Below, one piece after another: positions 54,991 to 64,000 of a stretch of DNA of 64,000 nt (its first letter is position 1; every line of letters begins with the position of its first letter). The notes under the pieces are model-generated. The model did no database searches, was not told where the DNA came from, and worked only from the letters and a program-made list of their open reading frames with translations. The stretch is taken from the NCBI GenBank assembly GCA_965153455.1, contig OZ234499.1:2715731-2779730 (forward strand). Reading direction: 5' to 3'. Source of the DNA: Sphagnum compactum. Its lineage: Eukaryota; Bryophyta; Sphagnopsida; Sphagnales. Made by a program: the position numbers and the translations under genes.

Positions 54991-55038
54991 CAGGCAGGCA
55001 TCGAAAACTGCGTCGGAGACCTGATCGCAAAGCTTGTC
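54991..55038 (-). pseudogene. Fragment of S-adenosylmethionine synthetase
   Basis: The minus strand reads DKLCDQVSDAVFDACL. This is the N-terminal signature of S-adenosylmethionine synthetases (family text DKLCDQ[IV]SDAVLDACL), which make SAM from methionine and ATP. Only these 16 codons match; sequence before and after is unrelated. It lies some 235 bp outside the end of the truncated repeat. A captured or processed exon fragment is the likely source. Confidence 0.6.
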
Positions 55039-57164
55039 GGAGTAAATAGACCATGACGGGACGGATGGATGACGGGACGGAGGGATGGAAAGCTTCACGA
55101 AAAACGACCATGACGTCCTTTACTATATGTAATTGCATGAGTGAGGAGTTAATATGACTTAATACTTTTCAAACTTCATATCATCAAGACATAGAAAGAC
55201 ATGGAAACATGTCCCCCATCATGTGCACACACAAATAAAAACAGTTTTGCAATTTGTTTCCTCAAGTTATCATTTGTCCCCTTCACATTTTCCATGATGC
55301 ACAAGACAAGAAGACATGTCCAATAAATTGAAAATGATACATCCAATATTTGTTTTCCATTGGTTCACAATTGTTTACAACTTTCTATGTGTGCCCCAGG
55401 AGTGATTCTTTTAGAGAAAAGTTTATATTTATGATTCTCGATAGAATGCTGGTGGCACTTTAAATGTTTATATATATATATATTCAATCTTCCATAATAT
55501 TTGTAGACATTACCTCTTTATTTCTACCTCGCTAAATGTTGTTGTAGTAGAAGTAGTCATGTATGGTCGAATCCTCTTGAATAGGTACTTCAATGTTGGG
55601 TTGTATAATTGGTTATGTGTTTAATGGTTTAACATTGACGAACCATTAGACATTTATTATGCTTGCTTTGTCACAATTCAATGCAATGTTTTTTTCCTTG
55701 ACAAATTTTGTCGATTTTGACCAAAAAATTTGAGAAATTTTGTTTTCGTTTTTACTAATTTTGATAGTTATATCATAAATTGAAAAAGGAAAAACCCATA
55801 TTCAATGGGTTTGAAATACATGCACATCCTAGTGTGGATAACACTTGAGTTGTTGAATGAATGTTCAACAAAAGTAAGGCCATCCATATCTTTGGAGAAA
55901 ATATGGAAACCACAAGTCATCAAGACCTACGTAGTTGTGAATGAGCATGAAAGGTTATAGACTTTTTTATACTTACAAATGCACGGTTTCAAAAAAAAGA
56001 AAAATCTCTCCCTCACCCTCTCCATATCATACCCATTTAAATGGATAGGGGAACAAAGCATGTGGTTAGGCTTGGAAGAGGTAGGTTTGAATGGCACAAA
56101 CAAATTGAGGTCATTTTAAAAATTATATAGATTTAAAAGATGACATGTATGTTTGGTACCAATATTACAACAGGACTTCCAATTCAATCTTGAGGACTAT
56201 TCTCTCAACTCAATTGTCTAATTTTGAGAAAAAAAGGAGGTCATTAATTTCAACCTAAGAAGGGTTGGAAAGTTGAGGTTTTCAACTCTCTCTCATTTCA
56301 ATTTATTAATGTCATGTGAGTAGAGTGAATATCATCCTTGCTGATACCTGTTTGTGCACGCAAAGGATGGTCCACCCACATCCATACTGTAATATAGTAT
56401 TATTGAATTCTCTACAAGATGATAGGGAGGTTTCTTCTTCCTTTCAATTTTGCGATATTGACAACTTATTAATATTTCCAAAAAATTAGCCAAATTAGAA
56501 GATTTTACACTGGAAAAAAAACAGATTCATGCAAAATTTCCCCAAACATTTTGTCAAAAAAACACCGAATTTGTTGGGAAAGAAAATTCAACAAAGCTGA
56601 TTCATCTCACTAGGACATTTTCTGATTTCTTCAATAAAACCAAATCATTACAAGTGTGGTACCCAAATTAGTTATCTAGGTCTGATAGGTCAGTTGGAAT
56701 AAATGTAGGTTAACTTGTAGAATAAAGCCATGTTTGTGGTTAAAAACTCAATGTTGTGAAAAGGTGTCAAAAGTCTAGAACAATTGTGTATAGTTTTGCA
56801 ATGTTGCAATACTCTTTGACAAACCACTTTGGTTGTAGACATTGTCTTGTAAATGCCTAGCACATTGGGTGGTTCGCATTCAATTAGCTTTTCACGGGTC
56901 ATTATTATTGTACCTTCCGCCAAACCAACTTTCAGTTTGGTTGGTCCAAAATGTCTCATTTTGCCAATGCAAAGATTTTATTGTCCTTTCAAACAAGGCT
57001 TTGTTGAGGGTTCTGAATTCCAGCGTTTTCGTTTACTGGAAAAGAAAGTCTTTGGTTCGTGGTTTTTGGTTGATTGATTAATATGACTTTGGTGCTTCTC
57101 AAAATTGATTGTCAGTTAATTTGGTTTAAAAGTTTTCAAAACTGATTTTGGTTAAGTTATGAAC
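55039..57164. other. No gene recognised
   Basis: AT-rich with a short tgacgggacgga duplication at 55054-55082, an (AT)n tract near 55472 and only random ORFs. Confidence 0.45.
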
Positions 57165-57400
57165 CCTTTAAAATAATGCCTGATGAGCCAAAAGTGGCTT
57201 CTTTTTTAAAAAAACACAACTAAACTGATGCATTCAGAAGTGATTTAGGTTAAGTTAAAACCGTTTAAAATAATGCCGGATGAGCCAAAAAGTGGCTCTT
57301 ATACAAACAAAAAACTAATTTGATGCATTCAAAAGTGATCTAGGTTAAGTTAACTCTTTAAAACAATGCCTGATGAGCCAAAAGTGGCTCTTTACAAAAA
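57165..57400 (+). repeat. ~95-bp tandem repeat, three copies, each with a small hairpin
   Basis: The text taaaataatgcctgatgagc recurs near 57169, 57266 and 57359. Each copy contains gagccaaaagtggctc, able to form a 6-bp stem, followed by an A-rich spacer and gatgcattcaaaagtgat. Confidence 0.85.
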
Positions 57401-57459
57401 GCACAAAACAGAATTTTAAATGATTTCAAATATTTCTAAATTCGGGCCATGTGGGGGTA

Positions 57460-57908
57460 TTGTCAGAGCCTCCAAATGGCATGCTGACCACGGAAGTACA
57501 TGTCAACGGCGGGCGGGGACGGGGATTGATGAAGATGAGGCATGCAAGCTACCGCCTCCAAGTGCTGGTTGACTAATGCGACCGGGGCCGCAAACCACGT
57601 GAAAGTCAATAGCAGCTGAAGGGTTGCTGCTGCTTGCACGAGACATGTATATTTGGGAGGGGCCCGGGGAAACAGGCGAGGGAGGCGCAGATATTGAACC
57701 CGAAACCTCCCCTGCAAGAAACGTAGAACTATCCACGAGCACAGCATAAGACAACGAGTAACTGAGTTTTTTTAAAAAATATTTACTCCACACATAAAGT
57801 CAAAAAGGGCAAAAATTTAAAAACCCTGCGGCAGAACAACGCAGTTCTCCGCAGGGCTGCACTGTCAGGCCCGAAACCAGCGCCGGACAGAGCTCGTTCG
57901 TTAGGGGG
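57460..57908 (-). mobile_element. Relative of the 26-kb element, one end conserved; tRNA-like head
   Basis: The last ~100 bp (57810-57908) match 26310-26405 closely: ccctgcggcagaacaacgca, then gtcaggcccgaaaccagc and gagctcgtt. On the minus strand both loci share ACTC.TTG, then TGCAGGGGAG and a B box-like ggttcaatatc / ggtatcaattcc about 60-70 bp later, as in tRNA-derived SINEs. The opposite terminal repeat seen at 25991 was not found here, so the copy is incomplete or a different subfamily. Confidence 0.55.
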
Positions 57909-58217
57909 TTGTTTTTCCTAACTAGACTTATAACACTTCAATTTTGCCTTGTTTGTCATACCCAAGTTTCAACAGTTTTTCTCTCTTTCTGTTGCAAAGC
58001 ATAAAAGTTGCAGAAATGTAAAGCAGGTCAGGCTGAATCAACTCTTCTTTAGGCATTATACAGACTTTTGCTTTATCTTTACAGCTTGCTTGTCAATAAT
58101 ATTTTGTGTGAGACAATTTTTTATGCCTCATTATTAGGGATTTTTTTTTAAAAAAAATTATAGTCAAAAGGCAATTTTAAATAATAGGATGATGAAATGA
58201 CATGAAGGAATTTTCTT
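57909..58217. other. No gene recognised
   Basis: AT-rich spacer. Only a 62-codon chance ORF. Confidence 0.4.
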
Positions 58218-58625
58218 TTAAATAAATAAATTGCCCAAAACACCCCCCCCTCCCCCCCGCATCAACATGTGTGCCAAATGCCATGTGTTAGTCTCCATTA
58301 TGAACAAAGAGTGTACGTCTTTAGGCTCCATTGCCAACAATTCCCTTAGGACTTTAGGGCTTTGCCTTGATAATACCATCATAGCCATTTTTAATGGCAA
58401 TTTGTGACCAAATGAATTTAATTTGTAGTTTGTCAACTGGTGACCACCCAATTTGATAGGTCGCCTAATGAACTCCCTCCTATAACAAATCTCATGCCCT
58501 CCAAATTCTTGGGCAACCAACTTTATTTGAGTAGAATCAATACTAAAGGTTTGGTTGGCCCCCCGAGTTAGATGCATGCTTTGTTTAGATGTTAAAGGAG
58601 ATGAGAAGTTATTGTCATCACACAT
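58218..58625 (-). other. 135-codon ORF, not recognised
   Basis: The longest ORF in the last 9 kb (minus strand). It has a plausible mixed composition (for example SIDSTQIKLVAQEFGGHE near residue 30 and HKLPLKMAMMVLSRQSPKVL near residue 75), so it could be a fragment of an old gene or transposon. Its 3' part runs into a C-rich homopolymer (58243-58258), which argues against a living gene. No motif identifies it. Confidence 0.2.
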
Positions 58626-61600
58626 GTATACTTTGCAAAAGCAAGTTGCTTTTTTTTAAATCAACTATTGCATCTTGTAGAATTACTACCAAGATTAATT
58701 TAGTATAACAAGGATGTTACACATGCACTAAAGTTTGAGAGCATATATCTTGACAAACATGTTGAATCTTTCTTAAGTTTGGTTCAATCTAGCATTCATC
58801 TTGAGCCTAAAAAGAAGATAATTCAATTCACCACGGTTTTCTACCTTTTAAGTCACAATTGCACGTGTTTGAATTCAAAGTAATGAGATTGAATCGTTTT
58901 GCATTTTGAAGGTCAAAAATAACAATAAAAAATGTTGGACAAGTAGTAGTGACTAGGATATGGTTGAAGCAATGCAAGATAGTACCATCCTTAGAAAAAT
59001 TGCAATGTTGTGCAAGGTGCTAATTTCATGGGTCTACCATGTCCCACACCTATATTCAAAGTAATTCATACCTTTATAAATTATGATCTTTAAATACAAT
59101 TCTTGACATGCGTTTCTATGATTCTTGACCCTTATCATTAAATATCAAGTTGCATCATTGTAAATTATGATTTTTAATTTATCAACTATAAGTCATTAAG
59201 GTATGACCCAAATTGTTGATTGAAACAGAAAGTGAAGATTATTAAAAATTTGTAGACATGAATGCAATGGTTTTTAGGATCACCTAGTCATGACCTTCGA
59301 AAATTCTCAAAAATTTGTGGTTGCTTCATCCACTATTTTTAAAATAAATATAAAAAGGACTATTTGAGGACCTTTTAGAAATTAAAATAATTAAAATAAG
59401 TTGAAAAAACATTTTTTTTGTGTTTTTGAACAAAGGAACCTCAAGTGTTGCTTTCTTGAAACTTTTTTGTTGACCACTCATTTGAAATATTAACATTAAA
59501 CCTTTTGTAAATCCAACTGAACTTTCAAAATTTTCTTGACTTGAGTAATCTTTTGATATAAATTTTCAAATGAAAAGTTTTCTTTAAATGAATCGTATGT
59601 TGTTCTAAAGTTGGGTAAGTTTCAAAATTTCGAGGTGTGACATTCCTAGTGGTACCACCCAAAGGATGGGTTTGCCCAACTCATGGATCAAAATTCATTA
59701 AGATGCAATGTCAAAAGAATTATTGTTGTAATGAAAAATGCATGTATTGAGGCAACCCAAGTCCCCTCATTTTATAACTATAAAAGCAATTTCCTAACCA
59801 TGAAATCATGATGGGGCGCACTCACACTAATAAGATCCAAAGCAAGACTTGTAATAGATGTTTAAGTTTTTATGTTTTAATGTAAGAAATTGTATCAATG
59901 TAGCAAGTCATTAAAAAACATTCATGAAAATGTTTTTAATTTATTTAAAAACATGTAATATATGATTTGGAATGAATCTAATGAAGGCATGATATTTGAA
60001 AATCATTCATTAAGCATTGTAACTAATGTTTTTAAACATTATATTTTTTTGGGGAGAATTTTTAAACATCACATATTTTGAGGGAGGTTCTTTAAACATA
60101 CATTTACATAATAATATTTTGCAACATTTTTTTGGGTCAAATTTGACTTTTTTAAATTTCAAACAAAATATTCCTAGGATATTACTATGGAAACATTCCA
60201 AGATAAATAGTCACCTAAGAAAACAACCTTGGTTTCTATTAACATGTTTAAAGATTGCATCCACTTTATTGCTTGGTGACAAATATAAGTCGGATCATGA
60301 CACCATTTTAAAAAGAAAGAACCCATACCATCTTTGAAATTTTTTATCATAGAAAACACAATTAATGCCATTGTATAATTGAAAATGTGTTTGGGATTCT
60401 ATAGAAAAAACTTTTAGGGAACTACTCTGCAAATCAAAGTTGCATGACTTTTTTACCCTTAAAAACATATGCAATGGCAATAATAAATTGGCCATTACAA
60501 TTTTTTTGGATGACAATTTACAAAAATAACATTGTGGATATTCTTTAGGATGGTAAAAATGCACATGTTCATAGTGGCCTATAATAACACATGTAACAAA
60601 AAATGACTGCTCTTTCTTGGTTTAATAAATGATTATCTTTCATTGGCAAACTACAATGATTAACCTAGGTGGTGAAAGTTAAATAGTCTATCACTTTGTA
60701 CAATCCATCTTTTTAGGTTCATGGGTGAGGTTGGAGGACAATTAAATTACGCACATTCAATGTGCTCAAATTGAATAAATGGATGTCATTGGACATGTTC
60801 TAATGTGTTTAAACTTGCTATTGTATGCTTTATAATTTGTACTAAGGAATGAAAATGAGTCCAATATTGAACATTTGACTTGCATAATTGAATGAAAATT
60901 ATAAGGAGTTTCAAACTTCAAGTGTTGATCATGTCCATGAGGAGTGAAGTGTCTATCATATATATCTAAAGGCAAGAAATGTTTAGAATGATGTTGAGGA
61001 GGAAGCTAACTCTTTATCTTGGCAAATAGAGAAGTTTCATATAAGATTATGCATTCTAAAACTCAAATTGCAATTGATTCTCAAAACCTGTACATTTTTC
61101 CTATCATGAAATGTTTTAATAATCAAGTTTGTTGTCATTGACCATGTTATTGTCTTTAAAAGCTTGCATGGGGTTGCTACAATTATTGTTGGTGGTTTGT
61201 ATCGCTTGTAAATGCCATACTCACGATTTCAACCAAATTAATAATTATAGCTTTCACCATGTTTTCTTGCTTTCAATTGATGTCTTTTTGTGCATTTTGA
61301 ATATTCCAACTAGTTTTCAAGCAACAATTATGGGTTTGAGCTTGATTTTTTTCCATAAAAAAACTTTTGGCATGTATGTGTCAATTGATTATACAAGCAA
61401 TTTGCTCCTTTTTTCTATTCCTCTAGCCCTCATTTTATGAGTTAAAGTCTAAAGAGTAGCTCCTCTTCATTCCTTGCTTGAATTTGCTATTCAATGTCCT
61501 ATTGTTTTGTTGCAACCTATTTTAACAGTTTAGAGGTTGGGGTTGGGTGACTAGTTATTGGATTTTGCAATGGAACAATCATGGCATTTGAAAATTTCTT

Positions 61601-63667
61601 TGAATTCAAATTTGGATCAACTATTAACATTTGTAATGGGGTAGTGGCATTTGTGCAACTCTTGGGCCTTGGCACAAAGGGCATAGTTGGAGGTTGATTC
61701 TCCTGCAACTATGTTTCTTTTGTGTTGTTAGCTCCATGACAATTCTCTAACCCATTGAATTTTTCGCATTATAGTTGCATCTTAGAAATGGGTGAATCAT
61801 CATTGAGGTCGATTTGGTCTTGTAAGCTTAAGCCAATTTGTTGGAAGATGTCATCTCCATTAGATCTATCATGCAAAAAGTGAAAGCACATATAAGTAGA
61901 TTGTATCAATTGTCACAATCACAACTTCTTTGGACTTTAGATGAATTTAAAACGTAACGTCATATTCAAAAATAACATTGTCAATTTTTAAACTATTCAT
62001 AGTGCAATAGATTTTAATGGGGATTCATATTGGAAAATATGAATGATTTTTAAAACAAAAGGTGGATTCGTAGCATAGACTTTTGAAATAATGACATTGT
62101 TTTTGTCACAAACAAATTTTTTTACATGTGGGCTCAATAGTACGACTTAGTAGTGTCAAAATAAAAAATAAAAAATAGAATATCACAACTTCAAAAGTTT
62201 AAAAATAATATGCATTGAAACCTTCTCAATACAAGATATTTTAATTTTAAAATATTTAATCTAATAATAAAAGACCTTTTTTTGTCAATAAAAATCAATT
62301 TCACATTGAAAACTCCAACCTTTCATTATGGAGTTTTTTACCAATCACATATTGAGTGATATCTAGATAGGTTGGTTTATCAATTCTATTGTGATAAAAA
62401 ATATAAAACGCATATTAAATGAATAGTTTGCTAATTATCATTATTGTAAAACTTTTAGCAATTGTCAAAATGTGAATTCTCATACATCACTTTTGAGTCG
62501 TCTAACCATGCTTTTACCTCACAATAAATTGAAGATGCATTTAGTACCAAAAAAACTCTTGAATCATATCATATGAGTTATGCCCAAAGTTTTAAGGAAA
62601 ACCTAGACTTATTTCAAGTCTTGAACATTCATATTCCAATAGTCTTCATTGTGCCTAGTGCCTACATTATAATTGCATAATATTTTCTTGACTTTTTCAC
62701 CTATGGCAACCCACAATTGTTCGTGCAAGCTTGGCCATTCCTCCCATGTATGAAGTGATAGATGTTGCAATTTTTCTCCACACGGTCGTTGCCATCTTAG
62801 ATTGGTCTCTACCATCTACTTTGTCCAAATTTGAAAGATATTATCTTGCTTGGTTCTGACAAGAGTTAGGATTTCATGATCCATGTGTCTTCTGAACTCA
62901 ACCCTCCCATATTTCTTAGTCTTCTGGGCTACAGTTCACACAAGTTGTCTCCATGCACAAGTGTTGACCGGTTCATACATATGCATTATAATTCAAAATG
63001 CAGCAGCAAATTACAATCATATCTGTTGCATGTTGCATGCAAGTATGAACATTTGGTTTCAATGTACAATTGTACATATTGTACATAGTTTTGGTACAAT
63101 TTGGTACCAATTACAGTTTGGGCAATTTTAATGTGTGCCAAGTGTCAGCTTTCTGGTTTCAATTCAGAGAACTTGTTCTGTTTTGAACTAGTGGCTGTAA
63201 TAGACTTATCCGGAAAGTAAGAAAAACACAGCACCAGAACCCTGAGTTTGGTCATACACAGGGTGAGATTTTTTAAAAACCTGCAAAAAAGTACATTAGC
63301 ATTCAAGGGGGGATGAAATTCAGAAAACCATCAATTTTGGTAGTAAACTGAGTTTCATCGTGTCTTTCCTTTTTCCTGAGCGCCTCCACTGCTGCTACAT
63401 ATATTTTCACTGCTCCTATCTCAACAACCACTATAATTAGTCCAACCTTGTGCATTAAATGGCGGAGTTTCATCATTTCATACTGAGATTTAAAAAAATG
63501 TCTTTACTTTGCAATACCCGTGAAAGAGGGGATAGGGGGTGAAAGGAGGCCCAAAGACAGGGTTACTTTACGGATAAGTCTAATGAAGGACAAGTTTCAG
63601 AATGCTCAACCAACCTGTTCCCCCCTCCCAACACACACAAAACTTTCAAAGAAAGTAAAGAGATGCC
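58626..63667. other. AT-rich DNA without recognised genes
   Basis: Contains the second copy of the dispersed repeat at 59620-59676 and many T/A tracts. A hydrophobic 103-codon ORF at 61129-61440 has no start context or motif to support it. Nothing else was identified. Confidence 0.45.
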
Positions 63668-63900
63668 AAACTGTATGTAAAGGGGCTCGTACTTAGTGCC
63701 TACCTCAATAGATGTTGGGTTTTTTCCAAATGGACCAAATGCACATAGACTCTCAAAAGAAACATATGGGCCCGGCTGAGGCAACCAAAAGGGGGGCCAA
63801 ACTCTATGTGAAGGGGCTCCACCTCAATCACGGTAGGTTTTTTCCCACATGGACATAGGCTTTCACAAGGAAAGTATGAGGTAACCAGAGAAAAAGGTAC
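63668..63900 (+). repeat. ~135-bp direct repeat, two copies
   Basis: The text ccaaactgtatgtaaaggggctc, then cctcaat, then ggttttttcc.aatggac and acatag.ct.tca.aaggaaa appears from 63666 and again from 63797, with about 80% identity. It continues to about 63885. Confidence 0.65.
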
Positions 63901-64000
63901 ACTAGTGTTCTAAACTAACTTCATCTTTTTTATTAAACAATCATTTTGGGAACCTTTTTCTTTTCACTTCTTGCATTGTCCTCTTTGCTTCAACAAGCCA

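Noticed and set aside
61129-61440. Hydrophobic 103-codon ORF as membrane protein
   Set aside because: AT-rich surroundings give Leu/Phe/Ile-rich chance ORFs; no conserved motif or splice context.

Overview
The window is nuclear DNA of a land plant with a large, repeat-dominated genome. The evidence is one R2R3-MYB gene with the standard plant exon layout (133 + 130 nt first exons), two Ty3/Gypsy LTR retrotransposons (one with a Met-tRNA primer site), GT-AG introns, and many TTTAGGG-type words. The long MYB C-terminus and the repeat style would fit a fern, lycophyte or gymnosperm, but the sequence alone does not decide this. No rRNA or intact tRNA gene and no prokaryotic feature was seen.

Layout. 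1-5.6 kb (+): 3' part of a decayed Gypsy element. Between its gag zinc knuckle and its reverse transcriptase it carries a cytosine-5 DNA methyltransferase domain, and its integrase frame ends in a PHD finger. 5.6-8.5 kb: minisatellites and a previously hidden broken multi-exon gene (6628-7307). 8.5-17.9 kb: AT-rich DNA with two large satellites, one built from a 13-bp unit (52-bp higher-order repeat) and one from a ~10-bp unit (60- and 260-bp higher-order repeats). 19.2-21.85 kb (-): the only gene that looks intact, a four-exon R2R3-MYB predicted at 681 aa, whose C-terminus holds a 7-residue tandem repeat. 22-31 kb: no gene recognised; one 428-bp terminal-inverted-repeat element. 31.3-35.4 kb and 48.9-53.3 kb: two inverted copies of a ~4-kb repeat that contains a hairpin-rich triplet array, a spliced-looking zinc-finger ORF and a 51-bp minisatellite. 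A second, 0.7-kb-arm inverted repeat (35.4-36.1 / 39.2-39.9 kb) and a 79-bp minisatellite lie between them. 40.3-48.15 kb (-): a young but defective Gypsy element with ~940-bp LTRs. 52.5-53.07 kb: a likely solo LTR. 53.4-55.1 kb: further partial copies of the modules plus a 16-codon fragment of S-adenosylmethionine synthetase. 55-64 kb: AT-rich, no gene recognised.

How it works together. Apart from the MYB regulator (sequence-wise nearest to the MYB35/MYB80 group, known in flowering plants for tapetum and pollen development), the window is a stack of mobile elements and their decay products. The most notable item is the methyltransferase- and PHD-bearing retrotransposon. Both are chromatin functions fused into a retroelement, though this copy is dead (frameshifts and many stops).
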